From Arthrobacter sp. SO5 (lineage in GTDB: Bacteria > Actinomycetota > Actinomycetes > Actinomycetales > Micrococcaceae), in contig NZ_MQTQ01000007.1 of the NCBI RefSeq assembly GCF_020532805.1, positions 1 through 33,184 of the forward strand: a stretch of DNA of 33,184 nucleotides, written 5' to 3'. The notes beneath the pieces were generated by a model. That model was given only the letters and a program-made list of their open reading frames with translations, ran no database searches and was not told the origin of the DNA. Of this stretch, positions 7,781 through 16,500 are shown in pieces; position 1 is the first letter of the stretch; each line of letters opens with the position of its first letter. A program made the position numbers and the translations under genes.

Positions 7781-7879
7781 GGCTCCAGTGTAAATGCCCG
7801 GCCGTGTTCCGGGGCGGCGGATTCCGGCCGTGGGAAACCCGATGGAATAGGCGGCGGTGAGTCGGGGTTGCCGCTTAGT

Positions 7880-7968
7880 GGGACGGGCAAACCTCACCGG
7901 GACAGCCCGTTCCGACGTTCTGGGCCCGGACCGCCGCCACGCTGTTGCGACGCGGCGGCCGCGGGCCC
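7880..7968. promoter_or_regulatory. Two consecutive inverted repeats in the gabD leader
   Basis: First, GGGACGGGC (7880-7888) is inverted as GCCCGTTCC (7905-7913), eight of nine positions matching. Second, a large hairpin spans 7922-7968: arms beginning GGGCCCGG and ending CGCGGGCCC flank an inner CGC-TGTT-GCG stem, interrupted by small bulges. It ends 39 bases before the gabD ATG. No U-tract follows. It could be a repressor operator, an attenuator or an RNA structure limiting translation; sequence alone does not decide. Confidence 0.5.
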
Positions 7969-8007
7969 GATGGAGCTGGACCAATCAGAATCGGAGATGG
8001 TGGATAG

Positions 8008-9381
8008 ATGACTGCCTACAAGACAGTGAACCCCGCGACCGGAGAAACATTGAAAGAATTCCCCATTGCGACGGCAGAGGAGATGGAACAGTCTTTGGCG
8101 TCGTCGCACGCAGCCTTCCGGAGCTGGCGCAGCACCCCGGTCGAGGACCGCGCCACGGTGATCGGGCGCGTCGCGGAAATTTACACGGAACGCACCGAGG
8201 AACTGGCGCGGCTGATCGCGACCGAGATGGGCAAGCCGCTGGCGCAGGCCAAGGGTGAGGTCAAGCTCGTTGCCAGCATCTATGCCTACTACGCCGCAGA
8301 GGGACCGGGCTTCCTCACCGACGAACCGCTTGCCGTCGCCAGTGGCGGCGATGCCTTCGTCCGGACCTCGCCGATCGGATCCCTGCTGGGCATCATGCCG
8401 TGGAACTACCCGTACTACCAGGTAGCGCGTTTCGCGGCCCCGAACCTCATGCTCGGCAACACGATCATGCTCAAGCATGCCGGCAACTGCCCGCAGTCGG
8501 CTGTCGCGATCGAGCAGATTTTCAAGGACGCCGGCCTGCCCGAAGGCGCCTACGTCAACGTCTTCTTCGACAACGATCAGGTCGCCGAAGTTATCGCCGA
8601 CCCCCGGGTCCAGGGCGTCTCGCTCACCGGCAGTGAGCGCGCCGGTGCCGCCGTCGGCGAGGTCGCCGGACGCAACCTGAAGAAGTTCGTCCTCGAACTT
8701 GGCGGTAGCGATCCCTTCATCGTTCTCGATGCCGATGACCTGGATGCGACCGTCAAGGCGGCGGTCAATGGCCGGATCACAAACGGCGGCCAGGCCTGCA
8801 CCGCATCCAAGCGCTTCATCGTCCTCGAGGACCTTTACGAGCCGTTCGTGGAGAAGTTCACCGCCCGGATGGCCGCGATTACACCCGGGGACCCGCTGCT
8901 GGCCGAAACCAAGCTCGGCCCGCTGTCTTCCCAGCGCGCAGTGGACGATCTGATCGAACAGATCCAGGACGCCGTGGACAACGGCGCCACCCTGCGCACC
9001 GGCGGTCACCAGATCGAGCGCGCGGGTTCCTTCATGGAACCGACGGTCCTGACCGACGTGACCCCCGGCATGCGCGCGTTCTCCGAAGAGCTCTTCGGCC
9101 CGGCAGCGGTCATCTACAAGGTCGCCAGCGTGGAGGAGGCCATCGAGCTGGCCAACGGCTCCCCGTACGGCCTGGGCGGCGCGGTCTTCAGCGCCGACGT
9201 CGAGAAGGCCAGGGACGTGGCGGACCGGCTGGACACCGGCATGGTGTTCATCAACTCCGCGGCCGAATCCCAGGCCGACCTGCCGTTCGGCGGCGTTAAG
9301 CGCTCCGGCGTCGGGCGCGAACTGGCACACTTCGGTATGAATGAGTTCGTCAACAAGAAGCTCATCCGGACCCCGCGCTAA
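8008..9381 (+). CDS. gabD: NAD(P)-dependent succinate-semialdehyde dehydrogenase (aldehyde dehydrogenase family)
   Basis: This 457-residue cytoplasmic enzyme would oxidise succinate semialdehyde to succinate, the last step of the GABA shunt. Aldehyde dehydrogenase motifs are complete: PWNYPYYQ with the oxyanion Asn, the cofactor-binding Lys in MLKHAGN, SLTGSERAG, general base Glu230 in LELGGSDPF and nucleophile Cys264 in NGGQACTASKR, the correct 34 residues apart. The short length matches mycobacterial GabD1 rather than the 482-residue E. coli GabD, and the N-terminus (VNPATGE) is typical. Other short aldehydes cannot be excluded. GGAG lies 12 bases before the ATG. A structured leader precedes it and a terminator hairpin follows, so it is probably transcribed alone; no gabT aminotransferase lies in the window. 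Confidence 0.85.
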   Translation: MTAYKTVNPATGETLKEFPIATAEEMEQSLASSHAAFRSWRSTPVEDRATVIGRVAEIYTERTEELARLIATEMGKPLAQAKGEVKLVASIYAYYAAEGPGFLTDEPLAVASGGDAFVRTSPIGSLLGIMPWNYPYYQVARFAAPNLMLGNTIMLKHAGNCPQSAVAIEQIFKDAGLPEGAYVNVFFDNDQVAEVIADPRVQGVSLTGSERAGAAVGEVAGRNLKKFVLELGGSDPFIVLDADDLDATVKAAVNGRITNGGQACTASKRFIVLEDLYEPFVEKFTARMAAITPGDPLLAETKLGPLSSQRAVDDLIEQIQDAVDNGATLRTGGHQIERAGSFMEPTVLTDVTPGMRAFSEELFGPAAVIYKVASVEEAIELANGSPYGLGGAVFSADVEKARDVADRLDTGMVFINSAAESQADLPFGGVKRSGVGRELAHFGMNEFVNKKLIRTPR

Positions 9382-9406
9382 CCCCGCGGAACCCCAGGGG
9401 GCAGTT

Positions 9407-9437
9407 GAGGGCGGGTGGGCGATGCCCGTCCGCCCTC
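9407..9437 (+). terminator. GC-rich hairpin after gabD
   Basis: Arms at 9407-9420 and 9424-9437 pair at 12 of 14 positions (GAGGGCGG and GGGC blocks) around a three-base GAT loop. It begins 26 bases beyond the gabD stop. No long U-run follows, but position and stability suit a terminator. Confidence 0.6.
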
Positions 9438-9508
9438 GCTGTCCGCCGGGTCCGGCTAGTGTTAACCCAGGACGAAGCTCAGCACACTTATGGTTCATGG
9501 AGACGATG

Positions 9509-10363
9509 ATGGCCAAGCGAAGCAACCCGGCAATGAAGATTGCCCAGCAGTCAGCCCACAACGCGATGTTCGACGCCCAGGGCAAGCCCAAGCCGGGGGT
9601 CCACAACGTCCTCCTGCGGGCCGTTGAAGTCCAGCGCCCGCTGGTGCTGGCGAACCTCCGCCGGCTCCAGCGAAAGCATCCGCACGCCACCGCGGCGCAG
9701 CTCGCCGCCACGCTGGAACGGGACTACCTCTTCGCCGTCACCGGCGGCGGCGCGCTCGTGGGCGGCGCAGCGGTGATTCCCGGCGTCGGGACCGCAGCCG
9801 CCCTCGGCCTGTCAGCCGCAGCCACCGTCGGTTTCCTCGAGGCCACCGCACTCTTCTCCACCTCCCTGGCCGAGCTCCACGGCGTGCGGCTGCTGGACCC
9901 GGAGAAGGCCGGCACCCTGGTCATGGCCATCATGCTCGGCGAGGAAGGCACCGCCCTTTTGAGCTCGCTGAGCGGGCAGGCGGCGGGGCAGGGCAAGGGC
10001 CCCACCCAGGCCTGGGGCTCCCTTTTCGCCCGCAGGATTCCAGTGGCCGGCTTCGGCTCGGTGCGGGAACGGATCCAGAGGATGTTCCTGCGCACCCTGC
10101 TGAAACAGCAGGGCACCGCCCTGCTGGGCCGGGCGCTGCCGTTCGGCATCGGCGCCGTCGTGGGCGGCGTGGGCAACCGGGTGATGGGCCGCGCCGTCGT
10201 CGCGAACGCCAAGGAAGCGTTCGGCCCGATGCCGCTCGTCATTCCCGGCGACCTGGCCGGCGCCGCGGAATCCGACGGGCCGGCAGCGGTGCGAGGCAAG
10301 TACACCACGGACACTGAGGACGATTCAGCGCGAGAGGCGGCACGTTTTGGATCTGAACGCTAA
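9509..10363 (+). CDS. Conserved hypothetical membrane-associated protein
   Basis: I do not recognise a characterised family. The 284-residue protein has a soluble, basic N-terminus, a long Gly/Ala-rich hydrophobic stretch near residues 73-115 (GGGALVGGAAVIPGVGTAAA), an Arg-rich middle, a second Gly-rich hydrophobic segment (FGIGAVVGGVGNRVMG) and an acidic tail. The glycine-rich hydrophobic hairpin recalls EcsC-like or insertion-hairpin proteins, but that is weak. The ATG at 9509 has GGAG six bases upstream; in-frame ATGs at 9497 and 9506 are alternatives. Its 3' end overlaps the 5-oxoprolinase subunit gene by 17 bases, so the two are likely translated from one message. Confidence 0.7.
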   Translation: MAKRSNPAMKIAQQSAHNAMFDAQGKPKPGVHNVLLRAVEVQRPLVLANLRRLQRKHPHATAAQLAATLERDYLFAVTGGGALVGGAAVIPGVGTAAALGLSAAATVGFLEATALFSTSLAELHGVRLLDPEKAGTLVMAIMLGEEGTALLSSLSGQAAGQGKGPTQAWGSLFARRIPVAGFGSVRERIQRMFLRTLLKQQGTALLGRALPFGIGAVVGGVGNRVMGRAVVANAKEAFGPMPLVIPGDLAGAAESDGPAAVRGKYTTDTEDDSAREAARFGSER

Positions 10364-11096
10364 CCTGGGGGAATCCTTCGGCACCTGGACCATGGGCGAT
10401 GATGCGGCCATGTTCCCGCTCGTCACGAGCGCCAGCGTGGCCTGCGGACTCCACGCCGGGGACCCCGTGACCATGCTGGACACGTGCCGCGCAGCCTACG
10501 AACTCGACGTCAAGGTCGGTGCCCACCTCGGCTACCCCGACCTGGCCGGCTTCGGCCTCCGCTCACTGGACATGACGTTCGATGATCTCTTCGGCGCGGT
10601 GCTGTACCAGCTTGGCGCGCTCGACGGCGTCGCCCACGCGGTCGGCGCTTCGGTGGACTACGTCAAACTGCACGGGGCCCTCTACGACCGGACGGTGCGT
10701 GACGCCGAGCAGGCGTCCGCCGTGATCGCCGCCATCCAGGCCTACGATCCCGGGCTGCCCGTTCTCGGCTTCCCGGGCTCAGCCCTGCTGGCAATCGCCC
10801 GGGAGGCCGGGCAGCCCGTCTTTGCCGAGGCCTTCCCGGGACGTGCCTATCTCCCGGACGGCACCCTCGTGCCGCGCTCGCAGGAAGGCGCCGTGCTGCA
10901 CGACGCCGGGCAGATCGCGGCGCGGGCCGTGCGCCTGGCCACCGCGGGCGAAGTCGAGGCCGTCGACGGCACGGTGCTGCGGATCGAACCGCACTCCCTG
11001 TGCATCCATGGTGACACCCCCGGATCCGTCGCCACGGCCGCCGCGATCCGAACCGCGCTCGACGGCGCCGGGGTGGAGCTGGAGAGTTTCGCCTGA
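10347..11096 (+). CDS. pxpA: 5-oxoprolinase subunit A (LamB/YcsF family)
   Basis: This 249-residue protein matches PxpA, which with PxpB and PxpC cleaves 5-oxoproline to glutamate using ATP. Family blocks are present in order: N-terminal DLNANLGESFG, ASVACGLHAGDP, GAHLGYPD, VKLHGALYD, FAEAFPGRAYLPDGTLVPR and LCIHGDTPGS. The conserved block begins at residue 2, so translation must start at or very near the TTG at 10347, inside the end of the previous gene; a GAGAGG sequence lies about ten bases before it. PxpB and PxpC are not in this window, so they must be encoded elsewhere or this copy has another role. The DUF445 gene converges on it, with only five bases between stops. Confidence 0.85.
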   Translation: MDLNANLGESFGTWTMGDDAAMFPLVTSASVACGLHAGDPVTMLDTCRAAYELDVKVGAHLGYPDLAGFGLRSLDMTFDDLFGAVLYQLGALDGVAHAVGASVDYVKLHGALYDRTVRDAEQASAVIAAIQAYDPGLPVLGFPGSALLAIAREAGQPVFAEAFPGRAYLPDGTLVPRSQEGAVLHDAGQIAARAVRLATAGEVEAVDGTVLRIEPHSLCIHGDTPGSVATAAAIRTALDGAGVELESFA

Positions 11097-11101
11097 GGCG
11101 A

Positions 11102-12382
11102 CTAGCCAAACACCAGGCTCGCCACCGTGAAGATGGCCAGCCCGGCCAGGGCGCCCACCACGGTGCCGTTGATCCGGATGAACTGCAGGTCCTTGCCGAT
11201 CTGGAGCTCGATCTTCTGTGAGGTTTCCTCGCCGTCCCAGCGGGACACGGTATCGGTGATCACGCCGGCGATGTCCGAGCGGTACGTTTTCACGAGGTAC
11301 CCGGCGGCGTCCCCGATCCAGGTGTTCACCTTGCCGGCGAGCTCGGGATCGACCACCAGCCGGGTGCCGAAGTCATGCACTGCCGCCTTGAATTTGACGG
11401 TCAGTTCGCTGTGCGGATCATCGACGGCGCTGAGCAGGGCCGCCTTGATGGTGCCCCAGGTGCGGGAGGCGAGCTCCCGGACCTCGGGATCGCCGAGCAC
11501 CTGGGCCTTGATGCCTTCGGCGCGGGCGATCATGACCGGATCGTGCTGCAGGTCCTGGGCGAGATCCTTCAGGTATTTGTCGATGGAGAGGCGGACCTGG
11601 TGCTGCGGATCAGACTGCACCGCACGGGTGAATTTGAGGATCTCCACATAGACCTTGTCGCCGACGAGCCCGTCCACGAAGGACGGCACCCACGTGGGGG
11701 AACGGTCCGTGACCAGCCTGTTGACGGTCTCCTGGTTGTCCCGTACCCAGTCCACGGTGCGGTCGACCAGGAGGTCCACCAGGGCGTGGTGGTGTCCGTC
11801 GTCGAAGATCCGCTGGGCGATCCGGCCCACCGGAGGACCCCACGGCGGCGCAAGCAGATGCCGGCGGACCATGCCCTCGATCACGGCCTGGACGTCGTCG
11901 TCGTTGAGGACCTTGAAGGCACCGCGGATGACGGCGGCACCCTCCTTGGCGACACGGTCCGGACCGGCCGGGCCGGACAGCCAGGCGCCGGCCTTGCGGG
12001 CGATGTCCACGGACGCCAGCTTCTGCGCCACCACCTGTTCGGACAGGAAGTTGGTCTCCACGAAGTCACCCAGCGAGGCGCCGATCTGGTCCTTGCGCTG
12101 CGGGATGATGGCAGTGTGCGGGATCTTGAGGCCCATGGGGTACTTGAACAGCGCCGTGACGGCGAACCAGTCGGCGAGGGCGCCCACCATTCCGCCCTCG
12201 GCCGCAGCCCGGACATACTCGAGCCACGGGTATTGCTTTTGCAGCGCGAAGGCGATCACGAAGATGACCGCCATCAGGATCAGCAGCGACCCGGCCAACA
12301 GTTTCATGCGGCGCAGGGCGGCGGCTTTCTCTCCGTCACTCGTGGCCGCGGGCCGGGTACGTTGCTCAGTGTTCACGTGCAT
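11102..12382 (-). CDS. DUF445 domain-containing membrane-anchored protein (YjiN-like)
   Basis: The 426-residue protein has one N-terminal membrane helix (about residues 27-47), a hydrophilic mainly helical body and a C-terminal helix (about 405-425). The GGMVGALADWFAVTALFKYP block immediately after the first helix is the hallmark of DUF445, as is the IPHTAIIPQRKDQIG stretch that follows. Length matches E. coli YjiN (426). The body would project as a long helical rod between membrane anchors; biochemical function is unknown. It diverges from the glycerophosphodiesterase gene, with only 50 bases between starts, so the promoters must be very compact. Confidence 0.85.
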   Translation of the reverse strand: MHVNTEQRTRPAATSDGEKAAALRRMKLLAGSLLILMAVIFVIAFALQKQYPWLEYVRAAAEGGMVGALADWFAVTALFKYPMGLKIPHTAIIPQRKDQIGASLGDFVETNFLSEQVVAQKLASVDIARKAGAWLSGPAGPDRVAKEGAAVIRGAFKVLNDDDVQAVIEGMVRRHLLAPPWGPPVGRIAQRIFDDGHHHALVDLLVDRTVDWVRDNQETVNRLVTDRSPTWVPSFVDGLVGDKVYVEILKFTRAVQSDPQHQVRLSIDKYLKDLAQDLQHDPVMIARAEGIKAQVLGDPEVRELASRTWGTIKAALLSAVDDPHSELTVKFKAAVHDFGTRLVVDPELAGKVNTWIGDAAGYLVKTYRSDIAGVITDTVSRWDGEETSQKIELQIGKDLQFIRINGTVVGALAGLAIFTVASLVFG

Positions 12383-12432
12383 GTGCCCAGCCTAGCCCGG
12401 GTTTGGCGGGCGCCGTCCGCTAACGTGTCACC

Positions 12433-13332
12433 ATGACGACTGACGAGTCCGCCGCCGCCCGCCCGCTTGTCTACGCCCACCGGGGCGCCAGCTACGCCTT
12501 CGCCGAGCACACCCGCGCGGCGTACCTGCAGGCCATCGCCGACGGCGCCGACGGGGTGGAGTGCGACATCCACCTCACCCGGGACCAACACGCGGTGCTG
12601 CTGCACGACGCCACCCTGGACCGCACCTCGGACGGCACCGGGCCGGTGGCCGACAGGACCCTCGCGGACCTGCGGCTGCTGGACTTCTGCTCCTGGAAAG
12701 GCGCGCGGATTCCGGACGAATACGGTGCCAGGTCCGAGCAGTTCCTGACCCTTCCCGAACTGTTGGAGATCCTGCGCGGAGCAGGGCGGGAAATCGGGCT
12801 GGCGATCGAGTTCAAGCATCCCAGCCCGTACCAGCTCAAGCTCGAAGACCGCGTCCTCGAAGTCCTCTCCGCCGCTGGCTGGGACCCGGCGACGTCCAGG
12901 CTGGAAAACGTGCTGGTGTCCTTTATGAGTTTCAGCCCGGACTCTGTGAAGCATCTGCTCCGGTCCGTTCCGGCGTCGGCCGTCTGCCAGCTCGTGGACG
13001 ACGTCAACGTCGAGGAAATCCGCGGGCAACTCCGCCTCGGCGCCCTGACCGGCGGGGCACTCGCCAACGTGATGAAGGCCGCGCAGGCCGAGGGCGAGCG
13101 GATCCTGGACGAGGGGGCGGTTGGCATGGCGGGACCCGGCATCAGCTACGTCCGCGAGCACTCCCGAGCGGTCCGCCGCTGGCTGGACTCCGGCCGCCGG
13201 TTCCGCGTGTGGACGGTGGACTCTGACAGCGACGTCGAGCTGTGCCGGGAGCTCGGCATCCACGAGATCACCACCAACGTGCCGTCGCGGGTCCTGGCCC
13301 GGCTGGCGGCAGGCTCCCGGCCGGCACGCTAG
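12433..13332 (+). CDS. Glycerophosphodiester phosphodiesterase family protein
   Basis: This 299-residue protein would hydrolyse glycerophosphodiesters to glycerol-3-phosphate and an alcohol. The TIM-barrel GDPD motifs are visible: catalytic His in YAHRGASYAFAEHT, metal ligands in DGVECDIHLTRD, second catalytic His in LLHDATLDRTSDGTG, and metal Glu in LAIEFKHPSP. The C-terminal FRVWTVDSDSD and ITTNVPSRVLA blocks also match. AEHT replaces the usual PENT, a variant I recall from actinobacterial members. There is no signal peptide, so the enzyme is cytoplasmic. A TAACGT -10-like element lies close before the ATG, so the transcript may have little or no leader. Its stop codon shares the palindrome CTAG with that of the convergent ABC permease gene. 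Confidence 0.88.
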   Translation: MTTDESAAARPLVYAHRGASYAFAEHTRAAYLQAIADGADGVECDIHLTRDQHAVLLHDATLDRTSDGTGPVADRTLADLRLLDFCSWKGARIPDEYGARSEQFLTLPELLEILRGAGREIGLAIEFKHPSPYQLKLEDRVLEVLSAAGWDPATSRLENVLVSFMSFSPDSVKHLLRSVPASAVCQLVDDVNVEEIRGQLRLGALTGGALANVMKAAQAEGERILDEGAVGMAGPGISYVREHSRAVRRWLDSGRRFRVWTVDSDSDVELCRELGIHEITTNVPSRVLARLAAGSRPAR

Positions 13333-14921
13333 GCGGCGAGGTCCCGCCGACGCCAGCCGAGGTAGCCGGCCGCGGAGATCAGCGCGGCCACGGCGGTGAG
13401 GCCGGCCAGCTCGCTGACCGAGCCGGAGCCTACGGGGAGCAGTGGTGAATGCCGGAACGGGGACAGGTCCATGAGCCATTGCGGGGCATTCCAGAGCACA
13501 CCGAACTCGCCGAGCGCCACGAAGCCGAGCAGCAGGCCCCAGGCCGCCGCGGTGAGCCTTGGCGCCCAGCCGAAGACGGCCAGGACGGTGCTCGTGATCA
13601 GCCAGGCGGCGGGGATCTGCGCGAGGGCAGCCACGGTGGCCCGGCTGATCTGGCTGGAATCTGCTAGAACCCACGCGGCGCCGAAGCCGATCGACAGACC
13701 CGAGAGCAGCATCAGCAAGGCGACCCCGGCCAGGGCCGCACCATAGTGGCTGCTGGCCCAGCGGCTGCGGGTAGTGGCCGTGGCCAGGAGCGCCTCGGTA
13801 TGGCCTGCCGCCTCCTCGCTGCGCAGATGGCTGGCCGCGGACACCCCGTAGGCAGCCGCAAGCAACCCCATGATGCTGATCTCGGCGGCCAGGAACGCGT
13901 CGTTGAGGGCCTGCGGGCCGCCCAGCATCCTGATCAGGTCCTGGGCATTGGGGGAGCTCAGGAACTGCGCCACGTTGCCCACGAGCGAGCCGACCACCAC
14001 CCCGAAGATCACGAACGCCGCCGCCCAGGCGGCCCATACGCGCAGCTGCAGCCGCACGGCCAGGTCCCAGACCCCGGACAGCGAACCCCGGACCGGCCCC
14101 GGGCGCTCCGCGCGAAGGCCGGCGCCGAGGTCGCGGCGGCCCCGGAGGGCAAGGGATGCCGGCACCAGAACCACGGCGAGAGCCAGCGGCAGGGCCAGTA
14201 CCCACCAGCGGTCCCCGGCGAAGGCCCTGATCTGCTGGTTCCAGCCGATCGGTGACAGCCAGGACAAGACCGAAGGCCCCGGTTCGGCGAGATCGCCGAC
14301 GGCGCGCAGCGCGTAGGTGACGGCGATGACGCCGATACTGAGGCCGGTGGCGCCCCGGGCGCTCGCGGTCAGCTGGGCCGCGACTCCGGCGACGGCGCTG
14401 TAGGCCATCCCGGTGGCCGCCCAGCCCAGACCGAACGCCAGCGAGCCGCTTCCCGGCAGTCCGCCGCCGGCCAGGGCGGCAGCGGACAGCAGGCCCAGCA
14501 CCAGGCTGGCGCCGAAGCTGATGGCCAAGGCGGCCGCCAACGGAGCGTCGCGGCCCAGCCTGCCGCCGCCGAGCAACTCCAGCCGCCCGCTCTCCTCGTC
14601 AGCGCGGGTGTGCCGGATGGTCAGGACGACCATCAGGGCGGCGAGGACCGCGGTCATGAATGCGGTGTACTTGATCAGCGAGAGGGCGCCGAGCGAGGCC
14701 GGATCATAGATCCGGCCGAACAGAGCCACCATCGAGGCCGTGGCGTTCAGGGCGGTGGCTGCCTCGACCCGGCTGCCGACGTCCGGGTACAGCCCGGCGC
14801 TTGCCTCCGCCGTCGAATAAGTGACGAGGGCAAAACCCGCAATCCAGGCCGGCAGCAGCCAACGGTCCCGCCGCAGCCCGAGCCGGACCAGTGTGCCGGT
14901 TCCCGCGAACGTCTCACGCAT
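13329..14921 (-). CDS. ABC exporter permease subunit (polyketide/multidrug type)
   Basis: The 530-residue integral membrane protein has roughly 12 hydrophobic helices in two similar halves, as in actinobacterial ABC exporter permeases annotated as polyketide antibiotic exporters. Conserved features include the [16 protein letters not shown] loop and the repeated [20 protein letters not shown] loop, which couple to the ATPase. The ATG at 14921 overlaps the ATPase stop by 8 bases and has GAAGG upstream; a longer form from 14948 is possible. The overlap implies translational coupling and fixed subunit ratio. Substrate is unknown; drugs, peptides or lipids are usual for such pairs. Confidence 0.85.
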   Translation of the reverse strand: MRETFAGTGTLVRLGLRRDRWLLPAWIAGFALVTYSTAEASAGLYPDVGSRVEAATALNATASMVALFGRIYDPASLGALSLIKYTAFMTAVLAALMVVLTIRHTRADEESGRLELLGGGRLGRDAPLAAALAISFGASLVLGLLSAAALAGGGLPGSGSLAFGLGWAATGMAYSAVAGVAAQLTASARGATGLSIGVIAVTYALRAVGDLAEPGPSVLSWLSPIGWNQQIRAFAGDRWWVLALPLALAVVLVPASLALRGRRDLGAGLRAERPGPVRGSLSGVWDLAVRLQLRVWAAWAAAFVIFGVVVGSLVGNVAQFLSSPNAQDLIRMLGGPQALNDAFLAAEISIMGLLAAAYGVSAASHLRSEEAAGHTEALLATATTRSRWASSHYGAALAGVALLMLLSGLSIGFGAAWVLADSSQISRATVAALAQIPAAWLITSTVLAVFGWAPRLTAAAWGLLLGFVALGEFGVLWNAPQWLMDLSPFRHSPLLPVGSGSVSELAGLTAVAALISAAGYLGWRRRDLAA

Positions 14922-15885
14922 TGCCGGGCCTTCGCCCGCTTGAGCCAACCGGGCCGGATATGCCTTGTCCCCGGCCCGTCACCCCGGCGCGATCCGCTTC
15001 GTTCCCGGCCCCGTAGTGGCGCAGGAAGAGGTCCTCGAGCGTCGGCGGCTGGCTCGTGAGCGACTGCAGGCCTGCCGCTGTCAGCGCCTGCATGAGGTGG
15101 GTCAGGCCGGCGGGCTCCACCTGGGCGTTGATGCGGTGGTTGGTGATGACGACGTCGTGGACGCCCGGCAGGAGATCCAGCCCCGGCGGAACGGCCTCGA
15201 CGTCGGCGGTGACGGATGTGCGGGTCAGATGCCGCAACTGCTGCAGCGGGCCGGTCTCCACTACGCGGCCGGCCCGGATGATGCTGACCCTGTCGGACAG
15301 CGCCTCGGCCTCGCTGAGGATATGGCTGCTGAGCAGCACCGTGCGCCCCTCGGAGCGCAGTTCGCGGATGCAACCGCGGAACGTGTCCTCCATCAGCGGA
15401 TCCAGTCCGCTGGTGGGTTCGTCCAGCAGGAAGAGTTCGGCGTCGGTGGACAGGGCCGCCACCAGCGCCACTTTCTGCCGGTTGCCCTTGGAGTAAGTGC
15501 GCGCCTTCTTGCCAGGATCCAGCTCGAACAGCTGCAGCAGCCGGTCGCGCCTGGCGGGATCCTGGCCGCCCTGCAGCCGGCCCAACAGATCGATCACCTC
15601 GCCGCCGGTCAGGTTCGGCCAGAGGGCCACGTCGCCCGGGACGTAGGCCAGCCGCCGGTGCAGGACCGCCACGTCGCGCCAGGGGTCCAGACCCAGCACC
15701 CGGATGGAACCCGCGTTTGCGCGCAATAGGCCCAGCAGGAGCCGGAGCGTGGTCGACTTGCCCGAGCCGTTGGGCCCCAGGAAGCCGTGCACTTCGCCCG
15801 CAGCAACCTCGAAATCGAGTCCGTCCAGGGCCGTCACAGTCCCGAATCGCTTCACTACCCCGCTGATCTCCACGACACTGCCCAT
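14914..15885 (-). CDS. ABC transporter ATP-binding protein
   Basis: A 323-residue nucleotide-binding subunit with Walker [18 protein letters not shown]-loop region [13 protein letters not shown], signature [15 protein letters not shown] (SKGNR in place of LSGGQ), Walker [15 protein letters not shown] and switch His in [14 protein letters not shown]. After the ATPase core comes a C-terminal domain of about 90 residues, common in drug-exporter ATPases. ATG at 15885 is preferred over an in-frame TTG at 15894. It precedes and overlaps its permease. The region shared with the divergent DoxX operon carries an inverted repeat that could be an operator, though no regulator gene is adjacent. Confidence 0.9.
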   Translation of the reverse strand: MGSVVEISGVVKRFGTVTALDGLDFEVAAGEVHGFLGPNGSGKSTTLRLLLGLLRANAGSIRVLGLDPWRDVAVLHRRLAYVPGDVALWPNLTGGEVIDLLGRLQGGQDPARRDRLLQLFELDPGKKARTYSKGNRQKVALVAALSTDAELFLLDEPTSGLDPLMEDTFRGCIRELRSEGRTVLLSSHILSEAEALSDRVSIIRAGRVVETGPLQQLRHLTRTSVTADVEAVPPGLDLLPGVHDVVITNHRINAQVEPAGLTHLMQALTAAGLQSLTSQPPTLEDLFLRHYGAGNEADRAGVTGRGQGISGPVGSSGRRPGNA

Positions 15886-15959
15886 ACTCAACAAGCTACG
15901 CCGGTTTGGGTGTCCCGTACCCCGGCAGAAAGTCCCGTCCTGGCGGCGCGTTCCACGAC

Positions 15960-15978
15960 TGGACGGCGGCGCCGTCCA
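15960..15978. promoter_or_regulatory. Operator-like inverted repeat between divergent operons
   Basis: TGGACGGC-GGC-GCCGTCCA is a perfect 8-bp inverted repeat with a three-base centre. It lies 75 bases upstream of the ABC ATPase start and 40 bases upstream of the DoxX start. Such placement suits an operator for a dimeric regulator or a hairpin in one leader. No regulator is encoded next to it. Confidence 0.4.
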
Positions 15979-16017
15979 CGGTTAGCGGGGGCTCCTTAGC
16001 TGTGATTGAGTTGTTCC

Positions 16018-16500
16018 ATGCCCTTTCGCTGGTCCGGCCGGACCATCCAGACAGTCTCCGCGTCGGCCCTGAGCACGCTGCTGCTGGCCAGCGCCGCCAA
16101 GCACTTCCGTGAGCCCGGGTTCTTTGACGACGTGGTTCCGGACTTCCTCTGCCGCGATGATTCCGGCACCCGGTGCAACGGGGCCCTCGCCGTGATGTCC
16201 CGCGAGGAATGGGTCGCATTCAGCGGCCTGCTGGAGGCGGGCGCCGCCGTCGGACTGCTGGTCCCCGCCACTCGCCGGGCCGCCGCCGGATGCGTCACGG
16301 CGATGTTTGTACTCTTCCTCGCCGGCCATGTCGATGCCCTGCGCAGGGCTTACGGCCCGGACGCCACGGCCCGCCAGCGACGGGCCCACACCCTGCGGCT
16401 GCCGTTGCCGGCACCGCTGATCGCCTGGGCGTGGAGCCTCGCGGTCCCCGCCGGGCGGACCGCCGTCCGCGCCGGGCGCGTAGGGCTGCCGCGGCCGTGA
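16018..16500 (+). CDS. DoxX-like small membrane protein
   Basis: The 160-residue protein has about four hydrophobic segments. The HFREPGFFDDVVPDFL block after the first helix and the EEWVAFSGLLEAGAAVGLL helix fit DoxX/DUF4267-like membrane proteins, a broad group loosely tied to redox or quinone chemistry; this member's function is unknown. The ATG at 16018 is preferred over TTG at 16006. The stop codon overlaps the GTG start of azlC (GTGA), so all three genes of the operon are likely made together. The basic, Arg-rich C-terminus (about residues 140-160) should lie in the cytoplasm. Confidence 0.72.
   Translation: MPFRWSGRTIQTVSASALSTLLLASAAKHFREPGFFDDVVPDFLCRDDSGTRCNGALAVMSREEWVAFSGLLEAGAAVGLLVPATRRAAAGCVTAMFVLFLAGHVDALRRAYGPDATARQRRAHTLRLPLPAPLIAWAWSLAVPAGRTAVRAGRVGLPRP

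Noticed and set aside
9341..9508. Longer start for the hypothetical protein at 9509
   Set aside because: It would overlap gabD and its terminator hairpin, and GGAG is well placed only for 9509.
7894..9711. 605-codon minus-strand open frame opposite gabD
   Set aside because: Antisense shadow with no recognisable domain; gabD has all catalytic residues.
12373..14205. 610-codon minus-strand open frame across two genes
   Set aside because: Overlaps the glycerophosphodiesterase and ABC permease genes in other frames, with low-complexity Arg/Gly/Pro translation.
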